A stretch of DNA of 64,000 bases from Siphonodentalium dalli (taxonomy: Eukaryota; Mollusca; Scaphopoda; Gadilida; Siphonodentaliidae). The stretch is from assembly GCA_032622095.1 (NCBI GenBank), contig CP136066.1, forward strand, positions 132,339,917 to 132,403,916, read 5' to 3'. Within the stretch, counting starts at the first letter, position 1. Each line of letters begins with the position of its first letter. A program made the translations under genes and the position numbers. Shown here in pieces: positions 48,815 through 60,002 of this stretch. Below the pieces are notes generated by a model. It searched no databases and was not told the DNA's origin. It worked only from the letters and a program-made list of their open reading frames with translations.

Positions 48815-51305
48815 AGCTCACCTGAGACGAAGTCTCCGGTGGAGCTATAGTCATCACTCCTCGTCCGTCGTCCACCCATCCGTCTGTCCATCCATCCGTC
48901 CATCCATCCGTCCGTCAACAATTCTTTGAACATCTTCTCCTCTGGAACCGTAAGACCAAATGGGTTCATATTTGGTGTGGATGTTCCCTATGTGACTCTC
49001 ATTCAGATTTGTTCAAATGAGGTCACTGGGTCATAACCAGGGCCATAACTCTATTCCTCCATAGTAATTCTTAGAACGACTTCTTTTCCAGAACTATAAG
49101 GCCGAATGTGTTCATATTTGGTGTGGATGTTCCCTAGGGGACTCACATTCAGAATTATTCCCTGGAGATCTGCTAGAGGTCATTAATTCCCTATTACAAC
49201 AACAATTTATCTCATGTATTCACATCTTTCAACAGGACATTTAACACATTTATCAGGGTCACCAGGTCAAGTAGGTGCAAGGCCAGTACATTACTCTTTT
49301 TCTCCATAGTAATTCATGATATGTCTTCTATACAATAATCAAATGGCCTATTTGCTTTTATTTGGTATAAAATTACCTTGGGTGACAGATTTGTGAAAAT
49401 GTTATCACAAATTTGAATCAGGGCAGAGCCACAGACATAACTATTTTACCACATAGTAATTCTTAAAATATGTTTGCAAGAGCCAAGAACTAGTTGGCTT
49501 TAATATTTAGCATGGAATGTTCTTGTTTGACTGCAATTCAGATTTATTTTAATGCGGTCACCTGGTCAAATAGGGGCCAAGCGAAGGACAGTTTCACTCT
49601 TAATATGCTTCCTTCACAAGGACCATCAGGTCTATTTACTGATATTTAGTATAATAATAATAATATTTGTATAGCGCTTATCCCCAATAAGCGGGCCCTA
49701 AGCGCTTGACATAAACATGAACTATAAATATACACAATATCAAAGTCACTTTCTGAAACGCCGCGCAAACAAGTAAGTTTTCAATGACTTTTTAAAGTCG
49801 TCAAGAGATGGCGACTCTTTTATGTTCAATGGCAGAGGATTCCATGCATTTGCGCATGTTACTTTGAAAGATCGGTAGCCAACCGTGATCAAATTAGCAC
49901 CAGATGGTGTCAAAAGAAGTTTCTCCTCTGAACGAAGTGATCGGTGTGTGACATACGGAACAAGGATATCACTGAAGTATGCTGGAAGAGCTTTTGAGTC
50001 ATGGATTGCTTGATATGCATATGTAACAAGTTTATAAATAATCCTATCTGTCGCAGGTAGCCAATGTAATTATTGCAACATTTCATCTATGTCGTCAGAT
50101 CTTTTACGACACAGAACTATCCTTGCAGCAGTGTGTTGCAGACGCTGAAGCCTGGTAATTTGGATAGATGGTATACCAGTCAAAAGAAAGTTGCAATAGT
50201 CAAGTCGACTGAGAATCGGAGATGAAGCAAGTTTTTTTTAGCTGAGTCAGTGTTTTTTCGAAGTTCAATGTATATTGTCTTGCATATCTGGCTAATATGT
50301 GATGTCATAGAGAGTGATCTATCCAAAAATACACCAAGGTTCTTTGGTGTCTGGGATTCAAATTTATTCAGATGGGGTAACCACTCACCAGGTTAAATAG
50401 GGTGGGACATAACTCTATGTCAAATTTATTCAGATGGGGTCACCAGGTTAAATAGGGTGGGACCAGGGACATAACTGTATGTCTCTATAGTAATGTCTTC
50501 TCAAGAGAGGTTGGACTATTTAGCTTACATATAGGGGCCAAGCGAAGGACAGTTTCCCTCTTAATATGCTTCCTTCAAAAGGACCCATCAGGTCTATTTT
50601 ACTGATATTTAGAATGAAGGGTTTTTTTGTCTGGGATTCAAATTTATTCAGATGGGGTCACCAGATTAAATAGGGTGGGACCAGGGACATAACTATATGT
50701 CTCTATAGTAATTCTTAAAATGTCTTCTTAAGAGAGGTTGGACTATTTAGCTTTCATGTACTTGGAGGATCCTTTAGTGACTGAGATTCAGATTTGTTAA
50801 CATGAGGTCAACATGTTAAGAAATGACGGGGCTATGGGGAGTTAACACTTTTGTGTCTAATAAAATCATTGAAATACCAAATTCATTAAATCATCTACCT
50901 TGGACCTACCTGACTAATTTGACATACATGTATGGTGTTTTGGGTCCATGGATAATTGGGCTTCAATCATGTCTAAATGGTTTAATAAAAAGGTGCTTGA
51001 GAGATTGGAAATTTCAAACAATTGAGAAAGTTTGAGATGTCGGTTGTGAAATTCCAACCTAAGACTTGGGAGTCTGGAGGGGACTTGTTGAGCTGGAGGA
51101 GGGGGTGATCTATCGTGTATAGTTGGTAATTTCGAGGTGGATATTCACCCAACTACATACATGAAGCCTCTCGCCACATATCCTGTTTAGATCTACTTCT
51201 TTCAAAGTTATTATGAAAAGTTCTGACTGTTGTGGTCTCCAGAGTCCCAGTCTTATCAGTCTTTGCAGTCTGGTGAGCGACCCCACAGCCATTGACTGTC
51301 TTGTT
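48815..51305 (+). mobile_element. Full-length family A repeat element (interrupted)
   Basis: The head is a double hairpin, AGCTC-ACCT-GAGAC-GAA-GTCTC-CGGT-GGAGCT (48815-48846), followed by CGTCCGTC and repeated CCATCCGTC. Many ~160-bp monomers follow ('gttcatatttggtgtggatg' and 'gaggtcactgggtca' types), then the tail 'cattgactgtcttgtttta' at 51288-51305. A block around 'ggggccaagcgaaggacag' is present at 49573 and 50534. A LINE fragment is inserted at about 49655-50346. Non-coding; the same head type is widespread in mollusc genomes (from memory, not a search). Confidence 0.75.
49655..50346 (-). pseudogene. 5'-truncated LINE: C-terminal part of reverse transcriptase ORF
   Basis: Minus strand reading shows the conserved C-terminal region of CR1/L2/Jockey-type LINE ORF2: LGVFLDRSLSMTSHISQICK, then after a frameshift in an A8 run (about 50236) SRLDYCNFLLTGIP and LQRLQHTAARIVL. 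LHWLPATDRIIYKL follows right after an in-frame TAA at 50070-50072. The end is NAWNPLPLNIKESPSLDDFK and a TGA at 49746-49748. About 90 bp of 3' UTR end in an (ATT)n tail at 49655-49672, usual for these LINEs. The upstream RT catalytic part is missing. It lies inside a family A element. Confidence 0.85.
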
Positions 51306-51782
51306 TTATAATTGACTCATTTCTTTGCAAGGGTCAAGTGTGATATTCCAAACATATACAGAGAAGTGGCAAACCAGTTTGAAAGCTGTATGATAAACAT
51401 CACAGTGTAAGGGCTGTAACTCTATCATGTTTTGGAATTTGTATGGAAAGACTTCAGTACAATCTACCCATAGGGCATTCAGATCGAAGGTCCTTTGGAA
51501 TAATTTGTCTTAACATAGAAGACAACAACTTACAGTAACTGTAATCTGCGGGAATTTATTCCATTAAAATACGAAAAGGTCTAGCAATCTCTTTTAATTA
51601 ATTCTAACACGTTACTTTGAAAGACAATGAAGCTGCAATGTATAGATCTCAAAGTTTGTCCATGTTATTTTGAAAACTCCAAAACCAAGTTTCAACAGCA
51701 ATTTTATATCTCAAAAAATAACTTCAGATTGAAGAAATCTGCACATACTTTTAAATACATGTAGTTTAATAATTACTCTTAC

Positions 51783-51915
51783 CATATAAATGTCTAATGG
51801 TAGAATAGAACAGTCTTTGAAAATTTCCGATAGCAGGCTCAGTCCTTCCCATGAGGAAAACACAACAAGAGCACTTATTTTCTCCCGCAATTCATAAGAC
51901 GGGTGTAATTGCACC
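51783..51915 (-). CDS. Candidate 133-nt exon, minus-strand gene
   Basis: Minus strand: acceptor 'atgattatattacag', donor TATATG|GTAAGAG (strong). One base plus 44 codons, VQLHPSYELREKISALVVFS then SWEGLSLLSEIFKDCSILPL and DIYM. The alternation of charged and hydrophobic residues suggests a folded helical segment. It takes two bases from the 53089-53269 exon to form Trp and ends in phase 0. One of the best single exons of the model; no family recognised. Confidence 0.4.
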
Positions 51916-51999
51916 CTGTAATATAATCATATTAAGTTTGGTGTTTCTCAAACAAAATGTCATAACGGGACATACACCTGCATGTCTGTCTACATGTAG

Positions 52000-53080
52000 T
52001 CACACTTTCACATGCCCATAATTGAATTGAAACAGAAAAGGATCAAAATAAACCTTCAAATAGTTCAATATTGAATCAACGATTACAGTCATCATAATCA
52101 TTTTGACAAGAGTGCACATTTTAGCACCCGCAAATTGAAAATTGAGAGTGTGTACGGGTGCGAGAGCAATCGCTCCCATCTCCTGGGAAGGACTGCAGGC
52201 TGTATGCCATGAGAATAATACTTTATTCATTTTATGTAATGAAGTGTTATTAGATCTTGGCATAATAATATATGAGGGATATGATCTATTAAATACATGT
52301 TCTCTTTTAAGGCAGATCAAAATTTTCCTTAAAATTCTACCCACACCTGAGTAAGCAGTTGTCAGAATGAATTCTAATGTCAAATAATCTAATAACAAAT
52401 AATACCCTGTGATGCATGGCAGTATCATCTATCAGTCAGAATCTTACTGTTGTGAGAATATGTGCTGCACCAGTGTTATTTTTCACTCCTTAATTCCCCT
52501 GATGACAACAGAAAAAACTTCCTCCATCTTTTCACTGTTACCAATTCTGAGAAAATAATGTAAGTCTTTAATATTGGCCAATATTCAGTTATTCAGAGGA
52601 GTACTACAATACAAAATGGAATTACGTTTGAAATATTGAGATTCCAACATGCAAGTTTATAGTGAGAATCGGCAACAAACATTCCTCCAATTTGGGTTCA
52701 CTTTGAGCATCCCTTGAGGGGGTGAAGGTATGTATGTTTGGGGGAAGGGAGGTTGAAATGTTCGAGTCAACTGTTTTTCAACTAGATTAAATAGCACAGG
52801 GCATATATGTATTGGAAAAACTATCCACAGCATTGTTCTTGGCAGGCACAGGTGGTGGTTAACTGTTTGTTTTTCTCAGCTGAGCATCTGTTTCTGTACC
52901 TATAGTTGATATAAACCAGAGTATGTCTGATTTATTATGTTCAGATAAACTTTTAATTTGTTCTGGGAATGTTTATTGCCCTGTACTGATCTAACCAGGG
53001 GGAAATATATGATAGCAGCCATTTACCAGGTCTATTTGTGCTAAAGATAAATCTCTTCCTTATAAATTATCCCATTGTTA
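52000..53080. other. No firm feature; one long but unsupported minus frame
   Basis: A 142-codon minus frame (52000-52428) covers a GC-richer patch with a TGGGAGCGATTGCTCTCGCA-type hairpin at 52160-52180. It has no recognisable motif and is treated as chance. Confidence 0.4.
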
Positions 53081-53088
53081 TGTTTCAC

Positions 53089-53269
53089 CAGTATGTGTCT
53101 TCAGATAAATTGGAACTTGTTGACTTTGAAGTTTGGGGTACAAAATTAATTGAAAAACCTTCGATCCCTGCTGATTTTACTTCTTGTGTTGAGTGTTTAG
53201 AGGCTTTAATCTCAGAGGAAGTACATCTAATCACAGACAGCACTCCAAAACACACTTCATCTTTGACCT
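53089..53269 (-). CDS. Candidate 181-nt exon, minus-strand gene
   Basis: Minus strand: acceptor after 'catacaaaaccag', donor TACTG|GTGAAA. Two bases, 59 codons (VKDEVCFGVLSVIRCTSSEI ... SKSTSSNLSEDTY), two bases. The polypyrimidine tract upstream is partly the T-tract of the A-rich repeat at 53284. The plus strand is open over the same stretch (to TGA at 53281) after an equally good AG, so strand is ambiguous. Confidence 0.3.
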
Positions 53270-53283
53270 CTGGTTTTGTATGA

Positions 53284-53425
53284 GGCCAAAAAAAAAAACA
53301 TCTGTGTTTCCGGTTACCTGACCGACCTGCCGAAATTGGGCCGACCTGAACTTTTTTTTTCAAATTTCAACCCAAACAAAAAATTTCAACCCCAAAAAAG
53401 CATGTAATTGGCATGTAAACACATC
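53284..53425 (+). repeat. A-rich short repeat, copy 1
   Basis: Begins GGCC followed by A11, then ACATCTGTGTTTCCGGTTACC, GACCGACCTG and a T9 run. An inverted, diverged copy lies at about 54405-54505 (T10 then AGGCC, with 'ggaaacaaataag' matching 'tgtgtttcc'). Confidence 0.6.
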
Positions 53426-53556
53426 TATATCGTTAAATATATACTATATACTATGTTTACATTAAGCAGCAATAATTTTAGATGGAATTTTCAAAAACAA
53501 TTTACTTCTATTAAAATACATGTCCATTTGTGGTTGTAGATGAATCCCAATCTCAC

Positions 53557-53584
53557 CAATAAATCTGCAGTCTTTAAAACCTGC
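53557..53584 (-). CDS. Candidate 28-nt micro-exon, minus-strand gene
   Basis: Minus strand: acceptor AAGATTACCACAG, donor TTATTG|GTGAGA (strong). Reads AGFKDCRFI plus one base, phase 0 in, phase 1 out, as needed to link 55982 and 53269. Short and chosen for phase. Confidence 0.2.
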
Positions 53585-54404
53585 CTGTGGTAATCTTGTT
53601 TGTTCAACTCCCATGTCTTGTGGGAAGAAGTCTTATCTGTTAGAGAGCAATATACATTTAGAAGACATTCTATATCAGAATTTAAAGTTCCTCTCCCCAG
53701 TCAATCAAGGATTCATAGTGTTCATGCATAGTTACTAGTATGTATACAGACAGTATAAAGATGACTGCATGTCTACCATATCAAACACCCTTCTGTGATG
53801 GGCACTAAAAAAGCACATGAAATTATCTACTGGTTTGTTTGGGTGTATGATGTATCAAACTTCCAAGCATGCATATGCCAGTGTGTATAAGGAACTTCAA
53901 AGTTGAGGCCAATTTGAATGCTGAGGTGTGGTACCTCAGTCAAGGTGTGGCCTGTGGTACCATTTTCAGTGTGGTGTGGGACTTTATATTTCAGTGCAGT
54001 TGAGGGGTGTCTGAGGAACATTTACACCCTGTGCAATGAGTCTGAGGCGCATGTGAGATATGTGTCTTAGATCCTGAGGTGTATGACCAAATATTTAAGT
54101 GAGGTTTGAATTAATATCATACAAGTTCTGTTATTATAAAGTAATATAAAAGCCCTATTGTGGTGTATGTCTTGGGCCTGTTGATATGTCAATATTGTGC
54201 TCTGAGGAAGATGTGCCACCACAATCTAAACTGAGAGAATAATTACAAGAGAGCTGCATAATTGAGTGCCTGGGAGGCATTTGTTTGTTCACATTGACAA
54301 TACTTATCATATTATTGTGCTACATTAACTGTTTACTTGCAATATACATGGACAGCCTTAACACAAGTATAAAGAGTAAGCATTAATGTACTGTTCGGGG
54401 GAAA

Positions 54405-54505
54405 AATAACAAAATATTACCACAAAAAAAAAAATCCCTACCTACCTACCTGGAATTTTTTTGGCACTGTAATAGGAAACAAATAAGTTTTTTTTTTAGG
54501 CCTGA
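54405..54505 (-). repeat. A-rich short repeat, copy 2 (inverted)
   Basis: Inverted relative to 53284-53425; contains CCTACCTACCTACC and A11 and T10 runs. Confidence 0.55.
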
Positions 54506-55170
54506 GCCAAAGGGGGTCCTGACTACTAATCATTTCAGCCCATTAGACTTTTGAATATGCTTTTATTTAAATTATACCCATCTAAAGTATGGATTGCATT
54601 TCGGCTTTGAAAACATGCAATTTCTCAGTTTAGTTTTAATGATTAAAAATTTATATTGGCCAAATTTTGTCATGTTTGCCAGTGTCAGTGATCGAATTTC
54701 GAACAAAAAATTACCAAAAAAACTTGATGTTAATTGTTTCGATATTATTGCTAAATAGAGACTGTTACATAACTCGAAGGTAGTATCAGATTCAAACACA
54801 GAATGTGGTTTATTTGAAAAAGAGCTCTTATTGTCTTTACTTCAAGAGATGTGTGGATATATCTGTTATGTCCTTGGGGCCCCTTTAAGCAATGAAGGGG
54901 ATAATTGGCAAAACATCAAAAGGGCACCTTTTATGTGTTCCCATGGGAATGATTCACTATTTCTGTGTAGTGTTCGACCAATTTTGACATTAGACGAGCG
55001 AATTTTCAAATAATATTCAAAATGTTTGGGATAATGTAAAAATGCAAAAATGTGTAGTACATACTTTAAAGAAACAAGTCAATAATTGCACCATAATTAT
55101 TTGCTATAAGCTGTAACACAACTAAATGGCTATATATATAGTCTTCCGATTGAAGGTTATATTTGTGACA

Positions 55171-55362
55171 CTATTGAGATATTTCAGTTCCATCCAGATT
55201 ATATATGGTCTCATGCATACTTTTCATGAAGTTCCACAGATTAGTAGTTGTGCCAGAATACTTCCGAACATGGTCGGGATTGCCATTGCATTTGACTTTC
55301 TTGTTCTGTTTGTCGAGAGTAAAATTATCCCAAATGTCAAATTTCTGATGACCTGAAGTCAT
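55171..55362 (-). pseudogene. Degenerate BED zinc finger of a hAT transposase
   Basis: The minus frame reads KFDIWDNFTLDKQNKKVKCN, then KYSGTTTNLWNFMKSMHE. This follows the BED finger pattern (W-x-x-F, K-x-x-C-x-x-C, S-G-x-T-S-N-L-x-x-H-L, final H). The second Cys and the first His of the Cys2-His2 set are missing, and the frame stops about 20 codons later. The rest of the transposase (dimerisation region, DDE) is not found near. Likely a relic of an autonomous hAT element related in mechanism to the 40363-41288 MITE. Confidence 0.55.
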
Positions 55363-55981
55363 CTATTCGTATATGAACTTCTATATCTGTCCATTTATCC
55401 AGCCGACCTATATGCAACAGCTGCAATGCCAATGTGAAACAACAGGACCTGGAAATGCCAGGAATTTTGTTTTAAGTTTTAAATATTATCTAATTACCTT
55501 CCTACGCTATACATGTAGCTCTATTCAATCGATGACACATTTATGGTCATTAGCCGAAAATATACTTACATGTAGATACGTTGTGCAACCTTTATAGGTG
55601 AAACTGCCAAAATGCTTTCACCACAGAATAGCCCAAGCAACGAAAATAAATATGTGTGGCCGTATACACGCCAGTATCATGAATTAGGCAGAACCCGAGG
55701 TACAATTACGACCGAAAGTCAAGGCAATAGTTTTATGCTGAATATTTGAATGTTCTGAGAAATATTTGAATATTCGGAAACCAACATCATTCGAGCGAAT
55801 ATTCAAATGTTTGAATTTAAGTGATCATTGATAGAAATATCAATGTCGTTATCAGTTACTGATCTCAACATATCTGGCAGGTTACAGGTCTGGCCTGCCA
55901 TAACTTTACTCATCGCTGTTGATCTTACTATATGGCTGTCATACCAAAATCCCCCTTTCACTCCTATAAAACTCATATTAC

Positions 55982-56065
55982 CTGATAACATTTATTGGAG
56001 ACACCATGATAGGTAAGAGAGCACCTCTCAGACTGCTGATGTCTCATACTTGGTGAACTCTGCTT
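55982..56065 (-). CDS. Candidate 84-nt exon, minus-strand gene
   Basis: Minus strand: acceptor 'cattttctcccgaggagcc' then TAG, donor TATCAG|GTAATA (strong). 28 codons, KQSSPSMRHQQSERCSLTYH and GVSNKCYQ, phase 0 at both borders. The plus strand also shows an open frame ending at a GATAG|GTAAGAG donor (56013), so strand is not settled. Confidence 0.25.
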
Positions 56066-56470
56066 CTAGGCTCCTCGGGAGAAAATGTGACCAAGATTCT
56101 CTTTCTTTTTGTTCAATGTTGATTAACTGATACGGTAGTTCTTTTCTGGATTTACAAATAAAAAACAAAAATGATGATACACATAAAAATAAAACCTCCA
56201 TGCTTTGTTTGTTGTAATTACTAGTATGACGACCTTCTAAAAAATTAAAAAGATAAATTTACTAAAGGTAGAATGTAGATTTATAGCTTCTATATGATAT
56301 TTTTGCTTCGCACCACATGGAGACATTTTTTAAAATAAAGAACTAACCATTTTGGTATGAGTGGAAAGCTGAGATTATAAGGTAGGTATCTTGCCAGTTC
56401 TTGACATTTTTTATTCAATTGATGAAAATGTTCACACTAAGTAACTTATTTCCAACAATAAAAATATGGT

Positions 56471-56488
56471 GGGGGGGGGGGGGGGGGG
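56471..56488 (+). repeat. G18 tract
   Basis: Mononucleotide run followed by TGGTGGGGGC. Length may be approximate. Confidence 0.9.
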
Positions 56489-56929
56489 TGGTGGGGGCAT
56501 GTTGGTCAGAGAAACTTTCTTATTACTGCATTTTGAAATTCAGTGAAAGGTGTTGGTGGGGCATATCCGATCATTTAACATTGATATTTATATTGGAAAA
56601 TGTTATTTCAATAATTGGAATATGTTTTAGTGCATTATATATTAGTTTTGTCTGCCCTAAAGGTTTATGTACTAACTGATATGTTTTTCCTGTCAAGTTC
56701 CTATTTATTTTATTTCAATCAAGTGACGATAAAACCATATATATAAAATTTAATCATTTATATCAAATATTTATTGTATATCGTTTATAAATTATTGAAC
56801 ATCAACAAGATAAATTTAGTACAAAAAACAGCATGCTCTGCCATTTTGAAACATGTGCACCAGAAGCTGGGCATGCCATTTTCAAGTTTATAACTCACCA
56901 TGTTTTCAAGACATATTTATCGTTAGCTC

Positions 56930-57070
56930 AACTTTACTTGGGTTGGTCGTCTGTCCATCAACAATTACCGTTAGCACACCCTACAGGTCACATCTATCAT
57001 CCGATCATCACCAAACTTAATATGGATCTTCGGGGTGACCTTCAGATGGGAGCGTCCTATTTTTAATTAC
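56930..57070 (+). repeat. Family B fragment with head
   Basis: 'agctcaactttacttgggtt' then CGTCTGTCC, 'agcacaccctacaggtca' and 'catccgatcatcaccaaact'. Matches the start of the family B element at 7303; one monomer only. Confidence 0.65.
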
Positions 57071-57235
57071 CAAGGTGTCATAACAAAACTTTTCCACATA
57101 TGGAGTACACTTCTCAAAATTACACAAAGACTAAAACACACATTGCAAATCAAATGGTGATTTTTTTTTTTTTTGGTGTAATAAACTAGGCTGGAGGAAA
57201 TAGGGTGATGTTGTGTTGGCTGGGGGAATGATGTA

Positions 57236-57251
57236 TTGGGTAAAGGGTTAA
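57236..57251 (-). repeat. Solo piggyBac-type terminus
   Basis: TTGGGTAAAGGG followed by TTAA, the right-end form of the 29011-29392 MITE; inward sequence resembles the solo end at 6028 (CCAGCCAACA word). No partner end was found nearby. Confidence 0.5.
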
Positions 57252-58166
57252 TAGACAATTTTGTGAGATAATCCGATGGAAAGACCAACAATCTGATGAT
57301 TTCTGAGCAGCTAGAGCCATACACCGTAGAACATTCAAAATAGAATGTGATCTCAAATCATTTTCCACAAGAAATATGTTCAGTACAAACTAACTCATGT
57401 ATCAATTACCCCTCTGCTTGAGATGGACTACACCACACACAGAAATCTGATATGCTGGCAGTTGTTTTTAGCAGGATGTTTACAACATTGGCAAATGGAT
57501 GAATCCAGGCCCCAGATCTCTTCTTTATTTCAATAATCAGCCCATTGTGTTTTCCTATATTTCCTCAAATTTTTTCTGCCAAAGGAATTTATTCTTTTTG
57601 GAGGCAGTATTTACAATCTAAAGCTATGCAACACTTCACCAATGCTCTATTTGTACAGATGTCTAAATTTATTAGGACATCACTCTGTTGTGTCGCTTGG
57701 AAATACTTTGCATAATTGTTGTGGTCTGTGCTTGTTACAACACTTAGAAACTTTTGGGAACTTTTGATAATGACTTGGCATTCTCAGGACAAAATGTTTT
57801 ATTCTCGGTATCCATTTTATCCACCATTCATGCATCTTCCAACAAAAATATCCACTGTGACACATATATCTCCTTTCATTGGCTGTCACTATAACATGTA
57901 ATGATATGGGTGATATGAATTTTGGATAAATATTTCTCAAGTATTTTCACAAAAGGTTGGCCTATCTGAATTACTCAATGCTATTTTGATATGGCTGTTG
58001 TGCACCAATGAAAATGGGTTATCTCTCTTGCATCGGGATTTCAATAATGACTTCCCACTGCATGCCGTTGAGCCAGATGGATGAAGTTATAATTTTATTG
58101 AATTTTGTATTAAATGATGTGCTGAGAATACCCTGATAATCCTGCCTTGACTGCAATGCCAATTAC

Positions 58167-58397
58167 CTCAATTACACAACTGATATTGTCATCTGTCTTG
58201 ATTCTAAGCATATTAAATGTGTAGCTATACATTCCATGGGTTATTGTGTTAGGTAAACATTTACTCCATACTCCAATTTTGTCCATTTTGGGATGATCAG
58301 TTATGCATATCGAATAATGTTGTTCAACATTTTCATGTTTATAAATTTTGTATCCAAAATAGCAAGACACAACAAGTGTTAGACATAGGTAATACAT
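58167..58397 (-). CDS. Candidate first coding exon, minus-strand gene
   Basis: Minus strand: ATG at 58397, 77 codons to donor ATTGAG|GTAATT (strong). It begins MYYLCLTLVVSCYFGYKIYK, which could be a signal peptide or signal anchor, and continues HENVEQHYSICITDHPKMDK. It ends in phase 0, matching 56065. No promoter elements were identified. It may be a chance ORF; lengths like this occur randomly in such AT-rich DNA. Confidence 0.25.
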
Positions 58398-59399
58398 GTA
58401 TGTACCATGACTATTTTTGCCAGAATAATCTTCATGTGTTTATCTGTGATCTTTGAACTTTGGTGAATGGGAACATGGAAAAGATGCAAATGATTTTACT
58501 TCAAACTTGTCATCACATTTTTCCTGAAGCTCAAGAAAAATGTGATATTAAATTTGATGCATGGTTCAGGCTTTGCATTTTGTTAAAATAGGCCCCGTTT
58601 TGCCTGTGACATGGTCTACACAGAGCTGAATTGCATACCAAATATAAAATACTTTATTTTTTTTAAATAAAAGAAACGTGCTAGCTTTAATACTCTTACT
58701 TTAATAGTTGTCAATCGTTAATTTGTGATACTCGACGAGTCGACATATTGTCTCCTGTACATGTAGAAACAATGTATGATCCATAGCAATAAATAACTTC
58801 CTCATTTAAAAAGATAAATAACACATTCAGCAAGTAATATCAAATCAAATCAAATATTAGATCATGGATAATGTATGTACACAAATCATATACATTTTGC
58901 CACTTGTTTACTCATTGTTTAGTTTATTTGCATATTCACAGTTGAACTGTTATCTCTATGTAATCACTTGCCTCTGTATTGGGGCCTTTATGCTTTACGA
59001 GTCTTATTAAAGGCCCGGTAAGAACCAAGTATGGGTGGGTTGTTCACTAATAAAAAACAAATTTATTAGAACATTTATTCATTTTCACTCTCGAGAAGAA
59101 ACATACTAATGATAATGTTATTTGATTTAATAATTAACTAAACACTCATAAACCTTGTTTAAGGCAATTCATGGGTGGAAAATTGTAGTTGCAAGGAAAA
59201 ATAAAAGGCCGCTCGGCCACAGTGTCCCCCGAACCGGTGGCTTCATTTGGAGCGGAGGCTTTGTAGAAGTATACTATATGGATAAGACACTTGTGCATTG
59301 TCTCATTACTGACATGCATACAAATAACCAAATCTTTAAAAAAACTCTTAAAGTCAAAATATAACCTCAAATTGGCACAAAATGAAGAAAATTACAAGA

Positions 59400-59960
59400 A
59401 AAATTGAATTTTCTAAGTCGAAAAGCCCATAACTCTGAGAAAAATCATCGGATCAAACTCATTAATTCGAACTTGACCTGTATCTTTATATGACTGATCC
59501 ACATAAAAACGGTATTTGCAATTAAAGGATCCAAACTTGAGATATCATCCGGAAACCGAAAAATAAATTTTCTAAATAAAACAAGTCGAAAAAGGGCCAC
59601 AACTCTTGCAAAAATGGGCGGAGCATACCCATATTCGAACTTGACCTGTACATAGGGCTGATAAACTCACATACCAAATTTGGTTCAGATATGATCACAC
59701 AAACTGAAGTTATCATCCTGAAACCAGAAAATTACAAGATTCTAAGTTAAAAAAAGGGCCATAACTCTCGCAAAAATGGGCGGAGCAAACCCATATTCGA
59801 ACTTGAACTGTATTTTGGTCTGATAAACTCACCTATGAAATTTGCTTTTGATCTAATAACCGAAACTAAAGTTATCATCCGGAAACCATTTTCGGATGCA
59901 CAGACGGACATCGGCTATTTTAATAGTCCCCTGAATTATTTTTTTCGGGGGACAAATAGA
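59400..59960 (-). repeat. Family E repeat: hairpin end plus three ~165-bp monomers
   Basis: Read on the minus strand, it begins with the hairpin GTCCCC...GGGGAC (59926-59952), then CCGATGTCCGTCTGTG. Three units follow, marked by 'gggccataactct' words at 59428, 59598 and 59760 (spacings 170 and 162). 'atgggcggagcaaacccata' is shared by two units. A related end is at 63555. Confidence 0.75.
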
Positions 59961-60002
59961 GTGAGTCAGGAAACCTCAACTCCAACATTGTTTGTTACTT
60001 AA

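Noticed and set aside
51342-51420. Plus-strand exon reading VKCDIPNIYREVANQFESCM
   Set aside because: Acceptor and donor (CAGT|GTAAGG) look fair, but it could not be connected to any other plus-strand exon in phase.
52000-52428. 142-codon minus-strand ORF
   Set aside because: Longest non-repeat ORF, but composition is AT-driven, no motif is recognisable, and ORFs of this class are expected by chance in such DNA.
53284-54505. Single MITE bounded by GGCC-A(n) inverted ends
   Set aside because: The two A-rich ends are too diverged and no duplication flanks them; better explained as two separate insertions in opposite orientation.
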